DNA of 5,947 nucleotides. Origin: Chloroflexota bacterium (lineage in GTDB: Bacteria > Chloroflexota > Ktedonobacteria > Ktedonobacterales > Ktedonobacteraceae). Positions within the stretch are counted from its first letter, which is position 1, and each line of letters opens with the position of its first letter. A model generated the notes under the pieces. The model did not search any database. It worked only from the letters and a program-made list of their open reading frames with translations, and was not told where the DNA came from. Shown here piece by piece: positions 1-5,947 of the stretch. Location of the stretch: assembly GCA_005879655.1 (NCBI GenBank), contig VBJK01000460.1:1-5947 (forward strand), read 5' to 3'. Both the position numbers and the translations under genes were made by a program.

Positions 1-246
1 CTCCTCTCATGGACGGATCAGAGAAGCGGCTACTCAACAGGGTACCGTCTGACGTTGGAGCGCTCATCTCTCTCTTTAGCTGTGCACTACAGTTTCGACA
101 GAAACTGGCGTCAGGTGGATTGCTCTCTCCACAAGAGATACACACCATGGTTTGTATACCTAACTCCTTCTGTTGCCACTGGCCACATCTTGCACAGAAA
201 TGAGCTTCAGGTGGATTATCCGTTCTACAATAAATACAAAACATAG
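1..246 (+). CDS. possible 3' end of an unrecognised plus-strand gene
   Basis: The frame starting at base 1 is open from the left edge to a TAG at 244-246, giving 81 codons and no ATG, so any start would lie outside the window. I do not recognise the product. It is rich in Tyr, His, Arg and Trp and lacks an obvious membrane segment. It contains an internal repeat 32 residues apart: RNWRQVD at residues 34-40 and RNELQVD at 66-72, followed in both by similar residues and a shared Tyr (47 and 79; Tyr15 is also in phase). The match runs beyond the identical DNA and keeps conservative changes (Leu/Phe, Arg/Lys), which favours this frame. Against it, the frame starting at base 3 is also open from the edge to 203. 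Chance or a decayed gene remnant is quite possible. Confidence 0.3.
   Translation, partial: LLSWTDQRSGYSTGYRLTLERSSLSLAVHYSFDRNWRQVDCSLHKRYTPWFVYLTPSVATGHILHRNELQVDYPFYNKYKT
94..217 (+). repeat. imperfect direct repeat, 96 bp apart
   Basis: The 11-mer TCAGGTGGATT occurs at 111-121 and again at 207-217. Before it, ACAGAAA occurs at 98-104 and 194-200 with the same 96-bp offset, so about 19 of 24 positions match across each copy. The offset equals 32 codons and keeps the reading frame of the possible coding tail ending at 246. It may therefore be a protein-repeat trace rather than an independent DNA repeat. Confidence 0.5.
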
Positions 247-560
247 CTCGTTCCTCTCTTCCCTTTTTCAATAAAGGCGCAATAATTAATTATAGTGAGC
301 TGACACAAGAAGAAACATCTTTGCAATCAAATGTTGGTAGTAAAGGATTGATTGGAGTAGTCGATCTGATAATCAGAGAGCCAAATACCTATTGTTATGG
401 ATTTATAATACCATACATTTCCCCACATTCAAATATTCTCGCTTCATTCATCTTACGCGAACACCACATTGTCTGACGAATGGCTCAGAAAGTCGTCGAG
501 CATAGATTGCAAGTGAGCAGACCTTCATCAGAACAACATCCTTGTATAAGCATGGGCCAA
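247..560. other. AT-rich intergenic region between converging gene ends
   Basis: No convincing reading frame, RNA gene or strong intrinsic terminator is visible. The region holds two small palindromes: a perfect 12-bp one, ATAATTAATTAT (282-293), and TCTGATAATCAGA (365-377) with 6-bp arms around a central A. GGCGCAATAA at 276-285 is identical to ten bases of the palindromic element found at 3565-3773. A plus-strand TATAAT (404-409) lacks a -35 partner. If the plus-strand tail at 1-246 is real, this is the shared downstream region of two convergent genes. Confidence 0.6.
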
Positions 561-3314
561 TCATTCATTCAAGCATAAAGCCACCCACGCAAAAGACTCA
601 TCAAAATCAATACACATCTCAGCATTATGTAGCAGTAAACCACGTATCATCGCAAACAGATATTGACAATCGTCTTTGCTGCTAGCTTGTAGCCATGCTT
701 GTTGTGTAAGATGGATCTGTTCGAGATAGCGACCGGCTTGTGCTAGGGCATCCGCTATGCTCACAAGGAGGCTGGCCCTCTCTTTACTGTTATTGAGATG
801 GCAGACTATTTCTCTTATGATTTCTTGATTGGCAGATGCTAAGAATAGCTCTCCATATGATTGCAGAACTTTTACGCGTTGTTTCTCATTTTTTATCTTA
901 TCTAAAGTAGTAATAGCCGCTGTCCACAGCTCGGCTCTGGCATACTCTCTAGCAATGGCGCACCACACCTCATCTCGCTTCTGCCCATCATCAATCTCCC
1001 CCGCTATGTTTTCTGCTGCTTCCCAAGCCCTTTCATTGGCATAAGCTAGTGCAACATTACACAATGCTTCATCCCGTTCACCGCTCCTATCGATAGCGCG
1101 TGCGATAGATTCCGCTGAGGCTACGCCTAATAAGCCTGCTATTGCGATATTGCTTAAAGCCTTTTGTTGGATGCGTGGATTTTTAAGACTACGAGCAACT
1201 TTCTGAGCTTTTGCGAGGTGGTTAGCTTTTGCAAGCATAGTGGCAAGGTCGCACATGACATGCGCTTTGAGAAAATCATTGCCGATGGAACGTGCAATGG
1301 TCTCAGCTTCCTTCACCTTTCCGGCCTGTACAAGCCCAACGATAACACACCTTATTGCATCAGCTTGTAAGTCGCTAGCTCGGATCTGACGGGCGATTTC
1401 CTGTGCGATGTCCCATTGGTGCATTTGACAGCAGACTGTCACCAGTTCGCTCAGGACAGCTGATCGTTGCATCTCATGAGGAAGAGCATGGGCAGTGGCG
1501 ATCGCTTGTGTGGATTGCCCGGCCTTCATCTGTGCTATGGCGATACTCTGTCGGATGCTGGCATTTCTTTGCGGATTCGTCGTTTCTCGCGCTATTACCT
1601 CGGCTTCTGGTATTTCTCCCGTACGGGCTAATGCCATCGCAAGCTCTTCCATGATGTATTCTTGTGCTTGTTTATCTGGTAGTGTTGGGATGATCTTCTT
1701 TGCTTGTGCTAGCCGTCCGGCTTCCGCTAATACTGAAACCAATATGCCGGTTACGCTGGTCTGGACGGCATCCATTTGCGCGGTACACATGGCCCTGGCT
1801 TCTTCCCAGGCTACTTGAGCCATCTCACTCGACCCGGCCTGTGCTAGCACGGTTACGATGCCCATCAAGGCTCGACATTGCGCTTCTTTCCTGGGAATGG
1901 CGCGTGCAGTTTCTCTTGCTTGGCTCCACTGCTCTCTGCGTGCCAGCTCAATAGAAAGATGTATAAGGGTAGTATCGAGCAGAGGGGGAGCAACATCGAT
2001 CAGATCGTATTCTTTCACAATCAGATCAATAATGTACTTGCTATGCTCCCATAAGCCCTCCCTTACCAGATTGTAGGCAAGGCTACTGAACACGGTTATT
2101 TTCTCTGAGGGACTAATGATCTTTCTTCTGGCAATGGTTTCGGCTTCACTGTGAAACCCGGCCTGGGCTTGTGCAATGGCGTATATGCTTTGGGTTTTAT
2201 CTCGTTCATCTTCTGTGGTAACGCTCACTAGAGTCTGTGCCTCTTCCCAGGCTGTCTCTGCACGCGCAGCTAATCCTGCTTGCGTAAAGGAGAGAGCTAG
2301 CTGACAGAGTGTGCGGATTCTCTCGACATTGCTGTCAAGGGTTTGCGCTACTGTTGCGGCCCTTTTCCACGCCCTCGCTTGCATAAAGGAGATGGCTAGA
2401 TAATGGTTAGCTCGCTCCCGCTGATCACTCTCTGCTATGGCTGATGCTTTGACATTGGCCTCTTGCCAGAGTGTTTCGGCTTGCTCTTCTTCATTGGCGC
2501 ACTTTAATTTTGCGGCCAGATTACTCAGCGTCCTGATATACTCTGCTGGTAGAGCTATGGCACGGACGATTTGTTCAGCCTTCTGCCAGTTGTGCTGTCT
2601 TCCATATGCATCGCTTAGCTCACTGAGGACTTTTGCTTGCTCGTCGCTATTGGCGATGGAGTGTGCTACGTCCTCAGCGCGTGTCAGTTGTCCAGCATGA
2701 AGCAGAACTTTTGTCAGCTCACTCAGTGCTCTTGTCTGTGTATGACTATCCTCGATTGATGTGGCGATCTCATATACTCTGGCATAGAGTTGTATGCCTT
2801 CTGCTTCTCGTGCCGGTTGTTGTAAGAGATACTCAGTCAGCAGGATGAGGACCTCCAGTTTGCGTGCTGGTTGTGTCAGCAATTCGGCCAGATCAAACGC
2901 TTCACGTTCTCGACTTAGTGCTAGCAGCGCCTGGAATGCCTCAAGGGGATATGCATCAGCCTGCGTCGTGAGATTGGTTCTGAGCAGAGTGTAGCGCCAC
3001 AGGTGACTCAGTAATGGTTTCCCTTGCGCTAGCGTCGTTGCTTCACGCGCAGCAGCTTGACAGCCCAACTTGAGATCTGCCGCCGTTGCGCGCGTGCTGC
3101 GATCAAAACGTAGCTTGCCTCGTTCATAGTCTCCTTTATGCAAGACTGCAAAGAGCTGGTCATATCTCCCGGCATGATAGAGGTGCGTAATGTAATGTTT
3201 CTGTGCATACGCTTGATAATCATCGTGTGCTGAAGGGTCAGAAAGCTCTGACCAGAGTTGTGCTATCTTTCCTTGTTCGCACCAATGCGTGAACTGCCTA
3301 TGTAACAATGCCAC
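561..3314 (-). CDS. large TPR-like helical-repeat protein (STAND-type sensor arm, no NTPase seen)
   Basis: This 917-residue frame is read from a GTG at 3314 to a TGA at 563-561. It is soluble and almost all helical, with no signal peptide, membrane segment or P-loop. Residues 1-200 form a helical arm (ITHLYHAGRYDQLFAVL at 42-58, LWRYTLLRTNL at 105-115). From memory, this resembles the arm after the NTPase of Ktedonobacter-type STAND (NACHT/NB-ARC-like) proteins. From about 213 a solenoid follows with the pattern A-x2-IAR-x-I ... L-x2-IA-x-A-x-AG. Units begin at 538, 571, 604, 637, 670, 703, 734, 767 and 800, so the step is 33 residues with one 31. Longer 39-40 residue units, several carrying AWEEA, begin at 279, 352 and 499. 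Such arms usually bind a protein or other ligand, and a sensor or scaffold role is inferred. The GTG has no Shine-Dalgarno sequence, and the real N-terminus probably lies upstream in another frame (3421-3338). A plain TPR scaffold is the main alternative. Confidence 0.85.
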   Translation of the reverse strand: MALLHRQFTHWCEQGKIAQLWSELSDPSAHDDYQAYAQKHYITHLYHAGRYDQLFAVLHKGDYERGKLRFDRSTRATAADLKLGCQAAAREATTLAQGKPLLSHLWRYTLLRTNLTTQADAYPLEAFQALLALSREREAFDLAELLTQPARKLEVLILLTEYLLQQPAREAEGIQLYARVYEIATSIEDSHTQTRALSELTKVLLHAGQLTRAEDVAHSIANSDEQAKVLSELSDAYGRQHNWQKAEQIVRAIALPAEYIRTLSNLAAKLKCANEEEQAETLWQEANVKASAIAESDQRERANHYLAISFMQARAWKRAATVAQTLDSNVERIRTLCQLALSFTQAGLAARAETAWEEAQTLVSVTTEDERDKTQSIYAIAQAQAGFHSEAETIARRKIISPSEKITVFSSLAYNLVREGLWEHSKYIIDLIVKEYDLIDVAPPLLDTTLIHLSIELARREQWSQARETARAIPRKEAQCRALMGIVTVLAQAGSSEMAQVAWEEARAMCTAQMDAVQTSVTGILVSVLAEAGRLAQAKKIIPTLPDKQAQEYIMEELAMALARTGEIPEAEVIARETTNPQRNASIRQSIAIAQMKAGQSTQAIATAHALPHEMQRSAVLSELVTVCCQMHQWDIAQEIARQIRASDLQADAIRCVIVGLVQAGKVKEAETIARSIGNDFLKAHVMCDLATMLAKANHLAKAQKVARSLKNPRIQQKALSNIAIAGLLGVASAESIARAIDRSGERDEALCNVALAYANERAWEAAENIAGEIDDGQKRDEVWCAIAREYARAELWTAAITTLDKIKNEKQRVKVLQSYGELFLASANQEIIREIVCHLNNSKERASLLVSIADALAQAGRYLEQIHLTQQAWLQASSKDDCQYLFAMIRGLLLHNAEMCIDFDESFAWVALCLNE

Positions 3315-3337
3315 TTCTGCTGTGTCAAATTGGATAT

Positions 3338-3421
3338 CATTGTCTGAGCCATGTACATCTTGCTTAATGCGCTCAAGAGAGCTTCACTCAATTGTTTCTG
3401 TGGTGTACTATTGATATTCAT
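3338..3421 (-). pseudogene. displaced N-terminus of the helical-repeat gene (apparent frameshift)
   Basis: An ATG at 3421-3419 opens 28 codons that include QLSEALLSALSKMYMAQTM, a good amphipathic helix, and end with the ATG at 3340-3338. After this the frame runs on as unrelated sequence to a TAG at 3265-3263. In the frame of the 917-residue protein, the bases from 3338 down to 3315 encode DIQFDTAE before the GTG, a natural acidic lead into ALLHRQFTHW, but further upstream that frame meets TGA and TAG. Adding one base near 3338 would join MAQTM to DIQFDTAE and give a product of about 953 residues from a normal ATG. Either the gene is frameshifted, or the read has an error, or translation restarts at GTG 3314. 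The Shine-Dalgarno sequence before ATG 3421 is weak (AGAG, nine bases upstream). Confidence 0.5.
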
Positions 3422-3485
3422 ACTGTATTTCTCTAGATAATCGAAGAAGAAAGTGCTAGTAATGTAAAAAGGGTTCAGTAGCAGC

Positions 3486-3514
3486 ATTATACTATAAACT
3501 TTTCCTATTGGCAT
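3486..3514 (-). promoter_or_regulatory. sigma70-type promoter for the helical-repeat gene
   Basis: On the minus strand, ATGCCA (3514-3509, four of six matches to TTGACA) is followed after exactly 17 bases by a perfect TATAAT (3491-3486). Transcription would begin near 3479 and leave a leader of about 58 bases before ATG 3421. That position supports ATG 3421, rather than GTG 3314, as the original start. It also implies that the repeat gene need not depend on read-through from the helicase. Confidence 0.5.
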
Positions 3515-3564
3515 GTTGCTCACTTGGTGGGGTGCACGTCATTTTTTTCCATTGAGGAGTGTAG

Positions 3565-3708
3565 CGTAGTCGCGCAATTTATTGCGCCAGGGATATCAAT
3601 AATGAAAATGCACGTAGTTGCGCAATTTATTGCGCCAGGGACATCACTAATGAATATACACGTAGTTGCGCAATTTATTGTGCCATAGTCATCCATCATG
3701 AAAACGCG
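3565..3708 (+). repeat. three 48-bp tandem units within the palindromic array
   Basis: Units start at 3565, 3613 and 3661, an exact 48-bp step. Each has a 24-base palindromic half and a 24-base linker half. The palindromic halves differ from the middle unit by one base each: C for T in the first, and T for C in the third, where it creates a G-T pair in the stem. The first two linkers (AGGGA then ATCA or CATCAC, then TAATGAA) agree at about 20 of 24 positions. The third agrees with the first at about 16, showing graded decay toward the right. Confidence 0.85.
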
Positions 3709-3730
3709 TGCAATTTATTGCACGGCTACG
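3708..3730 (-). repeat. variant palindrome copy with a paired substitution
   Basis: The core reads GTGCAATTTATTGCAC. Compared with the consensus, both the second and the fifteenth base are changed, replacing a C-G pair with a T-A pair and keeping 7-bp arms. CTACG follows two bases to the right, so its flank is oriented like the last copy. On the minus strand this hairpin is followed by GCGTTTTC, a short T-tract that could make it a weak terminator for helicase transcripts. Confidence 0.7.
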
Positions 3731-3749
3731 GTTGTTTTATGTAACACAC

Positions 3750-3773
3750 GGCGCAATAAATTGCGCAACTACG
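3750..3773 (-). repeat. inverted full-length copy next to the helicase stop
   Basis: This is the exact reverse complement of the unit at 3613-3636 over all 24 bases, and it differs by one base from the reverse complement of 3661-3684. It lies 14 bases beyond the helicase stop codon. In helicase mRNA it would be the first hairpin after the stop, and it could instead pair with a later copy to form a 24-bp stem. Confidence 0.8.
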
Positions 3774-3787
3774 GAGTTCTGTTTCTT

Positions 3788-5947
3788 TTACACGCCGGGC
3801 GTAAACAGCCCCAGTGAGCAGATAATCTGCGGCTCCTGCACTTCATCACTTTCCTCTCGCACATGGCACAAGCGGCTAGCATCGCGTAACGCAATCACCA
3901 AGTTGGCGAGATCATCGTCATTGATGCCTGCCCGCAGTTGACGATTGAGAGTATCGCGCGCGCTCTCTTGCAGTGGGTAGCGGTAGATCTCGTCGATCGC
4001 TTTGTGCAATGCAGGTGGTGCCGGGAAGAGGCTATTTTTGGAGGCTTCGACAAAGTGTATTAAGCGTTGATAAGTGCGCAGTCTGGCACCAGAACGGCTA
4101 CCGAGCTGGCCTACCGCTCCGTGCGTTTCCTGCTCAATGATATGTTCCACGCCGCGCCTCACCAGATCGTGCTGCTCTAGCGGTCGCTGAAGCGTGGGCG
4201 TCAGAGCATCACAGGCAGCAGCGCGCAGGATGGCAAGTTGTGATTGAGTGACGCTCTCCCCCTGGCGATTAATCCATGCCAGCGAGTCATTCCCTTCGGG
4301 CGTGCGCATATAGACCAGGATACCTTCTGGAGCCAGTGCTGTACCCTGGTGTGCTCTAGTGGAGAAGACGACGTTGGGGAGCTGCTCGATGGTGTGTTTC
4401 AAGCGTGGATCGGCATCAGTGGCGTTTTTCCAGATCTGGTATGCCTGCGAGGCCAAGTCGATTTCGCTGTCAGCATCGCCGTCGAGGATACCAGCTTTCT
4501 CGTTATACAGGTCGATGATGGCTTGATTATCCATCTCATCATCTTCAAAGAATGCTTCATCCGTGCCCACGACTTCTGCATTCTCCCGCAGGCGTGTCCG
4601 CACGCGCTCGCGCAACCTGATCAGCTTCTCTACACCTTCCGCTGGCAAGAACGAGTAGCAGTAAATGCTGTCGGAACGTTGCCCGATACGGTCGATGCGC
4701 CCAGCACGCTGTATCAGGCGAATAATCGCCCAGGGCAGATCATAATTGACGACAATTGCCGCGTCTTGCAGGTTTTGCCCTTCGCTCAGGACATCTGTGG
4801 CAACTAGGACACGCAGCTCTCGCTCAGGTGTGATCTGATTGAGCTGGTTGTTACTGAGCGGGCTGAAGCGCCACGCATATTCCGTTGGATTCTCTGAAGT
4901 ACCTGTCACACCTTCAATGGCTGCAATGCCATATGCTTTGAGTTGTTCCGTTAAATAGCGTACAGTATCAGCGAATTGTGTGAAGATCAGGACCTTTTCG
5001 TTGGGGTGACGTTGTGTGAGGAGATTGATGAGCGCATTCAGCTTGTGATCGTGTTGCGCTTGCCATAGGCCGCCTTGCTTCAGCAGGTACTGGAGTTTCT
5101 GGGTATCCTGGCGCAGATCTTTCTTTAAACTGACATTGAAGAGTGTTGGCTTGATCCATTTAAAGCGTTTACGAAACTGCGTGCTGTACTGCTCGTAGAC
5201 CGCAGCGGCTTGTTTTTTGAAGTAGCCTTCGCTATAGACTGAGATCCGCTCCGAGGAGGTGCGTGTCTCATCAATGATGGTCATCCCCTCTGTGCTGGCA
5301 TCGTCCTCGTCCAATGTTCCTGGCAAGACAATCTCATCATCTTCGTCATTGCTCTGCGTGTCCAGTAATTCCGCGCTCTGAGTTCCGATGGGTAGGTCGA
5401 AGCCATTCTCGATGGCGTACAGAAACACATGGTTGCGCAGAATATGACGCGTGATGGATTGCAGGAACGCTGAGCCACCACTCTCCAAGCGTTTAAATAA
5501 ATTCGTGCGACAAAAACCCATCAGTCGTTTGCCACCACGCGAAAGTCCATGCAACAGGAGTTTCTCAGTTTCAGTCGCCTTCACCTTTGTGGCAATATAG
5601 CTGGCCATCCCGTAGCGAGGGAGGCACAGATCGCTGATGGTTTTAACCGCTTCTTCCGAGTACAGTAGAGCGTAGGGATCATCTTGACCCTCTTCACCTA
5701 GAGCAAATTTGACAGTGCGCGGAACGCGTAGGGGGAAATAGGAGTGTGTACCATCATGGAACTCTAAGTAGGAACGACAGCTTTCCTGATCATAGAGCGC
5801 GTAGTTTGTCTGGATAAAGCTGCGGGTACGTCTCACTAGATAATGACGCATCATCTCACGCCAATCATCCGGGTGGTCGCTCTTCTCGAACGCTGTCAAT
5901 GAGCGGACGGGACACTGGTATTGTGCGTTAAATTTCGCCTCGCCCAA
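3788..5947 (-). CDS. SF2/SNF2-like helicase, C-terminal part (cut by the right edge)
   Basis: The frame is open from the right edge to a TAA at 3790-3788, 719 residues. The TTG at the edge is probably not the real start, because ATPase motifs I-III must lie beyond it. Residues counted from the edge show LVRRTRSFI (37-45, the SNF2 post-motif-III block), motif IV VLIFTQFADT (319-328), motif V VLVATDVLSEGQNLQDA (380-396) and motif VI QRAGRIDRIGQ (413-423, with the arginine-finger positions). These define the second RecA-like domain, which couples ATP hydrolysis to movement on duplex DNA or to remodelling of nucleoprotein. A linker of about 270 residues separates the RRTR block from motif IV and has a very acidic stretch at 196-220. 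Residues 455-719 form a family-type C-terminal extension (AYQIWKNA, GILVYMRTPEGND) with no nuclease motif that I can see. Relatives that I recall carry an N-terminal phospholipase D-like domain; this cannot be checked here. HepA/RapA-like proteins are the alternative. Confidence 0.9.
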   Translation of the reverse strand: MGEAKFNAQYQCPVRSLTAFEKSDHPDDWREMMRHYLVRRTRSFIQTNYALYDQESCRSYLEFHDGTHSYFPLRVPRTVKFALGEEGQDDPYALLYSEEAVKTISDLCLPRYGMASYIATKVKATETEKLLLHGLSRGGKRLMGFCRTNLFKRLESGGSAFLQSITRHILRNHVFLYAIENGFDLPIGTQSAELLDTQSNDEDDEIVLPGTLDEDDASTEGMTIIDETRTSSERISVYSEGYFKKQAAAVYEQYSTQFRKRFKWIKPTLFNVSLKKDLRQDTQKLQYLLKQGGLWQAQHDHKLNALINLLTQRHPNEKVLIFTQFADTVRYLTEQLKAYGIAAIEGVTGTSENPTEYAWRFSPLSNNQLNQITPERELRVLVATDVLSEGQNLQDAAIVVNYDLPWAIIRLIQRAGRIDRIGQRSDSIYCYSFLPAEGVEKLIRLRERVRTRLRENAEVVGTDEAFFEDDEMDNQAIIDLYNEKAGILDGDADSEIDLASQAYQIWKNATDADPRLKHTIEQLPNVVFSTRAHQGTALAPEGILVYMRTPEGNDSLAWINRQGESVTQSQLAILRAAACDALTPTLQRPLEQHDLVRRGVEHIIEQETHGAVGQLGSRSGARLRTYQRLIHFVEASKNSLFPAPPALHKAIDEIYRYPLQESARDTLNRQLRAGINDDDLANLVIALRDASRLCHVREESDEVQEPQIICSLGLFTPGV

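Larger units (their letters stand above)
3565..3773. repeat. array of five palindromic elements, three forward and two inverted
   Basis: Each element carries the 16-base core GCGCAATTTATTGCGC: 7-bp arms GCGCAAT and ATTGCGC around TT. A CGTAG flank sits two bases to one side. Cores lie at 3572-3587, 3620-3635, 3668-3683, 3708-3723 and 3751-3766. The first three have CGTAG on the left; the last two have CTACG on the right, so the array is arranged as >>> <<. The copy at 3750-3773 is the exact reverse complement of 3613-3636 over 24 bases, so the transcript could also fold into a long stem. The array starts 15 bases beyond the helicase stop and ends about 50 bases upstream of the repeat gene's -35. 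It could be an operator cluster, a REP-like element, or an mRNA-end or processing structure. It is not CRISPR, because the spacers are themselves conserved. Confidence 0.85.

Noticed and set aside
9..203. 64-codon plus-strand frame from ATG 9
   Set aside because: It is open from the edge like the frame ending at 246 but shows no repeat conservation or recognisable motif, and it has no Shine-Dalgarno sequence in the few bases available.
289..294. minus-strand TATAAT as a promoter
   Set aside because: No acceptable -35 lies 16-18 bases upstream, and no minus-strand gene follows before the left edge.
404..409. plus-strand TATAAT as a promoter
   Set aside because: There is no -35 match at the proper distance and no plus-strand gene downstream, only the reverse of the helical-repeat gene.
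475..497. hairpin GACGA ... TCGTC as a terminator of the helical-repeat gene
   Set aside because: The stem has only five base pairs with a 13-base loop and no T-tract on either strand.
3525..3548. intrinsic terminator before the T-run at 3542-3548
   Set aside because: Only a bulged, very short stem can be drawn upstream of the T-run, and nothing is seen to be transcribed on the plus strand there.
3565..3773. CRISPR array
   Set aside because: The linkers between repeats are conserved with each other rather than unique, the last two copies are inverted, and no cas gene is seen.
4244..4807. 187-codon plus-strand frame inside the helicase gene
   Set aside because: It is antisense to conserved helicase motifs V and VI and the C-terminal region, has no recognisable domain, and is explained as a shadow of the real gene.

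Overview
The window looks like a piece of a large, roughly 50% GC bacterial genome, most likely from the Ktedonobacteria (Chloroflexota). That guess rests on family resemblance: a very long helical-repeat protein with an arm like those of Ktedonobacter-type STAND proteins, beside a large SNF2-like helicase. No rRNA, tRNA, IS element or CRISPR array is visible.

Layout from left to right. (1) Bases 1-246 may hold the last 81 codons of a plus-strand gene that enters from the left; they contain a 32-codon internal repeat, and the call is weak. (2) Bases 247-560 are AT-rich and non-coding, between the two converging gene ends. (3) Bases 561-3314 on the minus strand encode a 917-residue, almost wholly alpha-helical solenoid protein. 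Its central and C-terminal parts follow a strict 33-residue repeat. The true N-terminus seems to lie in another frame, starting at ATG 3421, with one base missing near 3338. (4) Bases 3422-3787 are non-coding. They hold a good minus-strand promoter (TATAAT at 3491-3486) and, at 3565-3773, five copies of a palindromic element: three as exact 48-bp tandem units, then two in the opposite orientation. (5) Bases 3788-5947 on the minus strand encode the C-terminal 720 codons of an SF2/SNF2-family helicase, cut by the right edge before its ATPase motifs I-III.

Both large genes read leftward, helicase first. The spacing, the internal promoter and the palindromic array between them suggest that they are transcribed separately, although read-through is possible. 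A helicase of this kind next to a STAND-like helical sensor arm that lacks its NTPase would fit a defence or stress-response locus, but nothing in the window proves this. The best-supported unusual features are the palindromic array, including one copy that keeps its dyad symmetry by a paired substitution, and the apparent frameshift at the start of the repeat protein.
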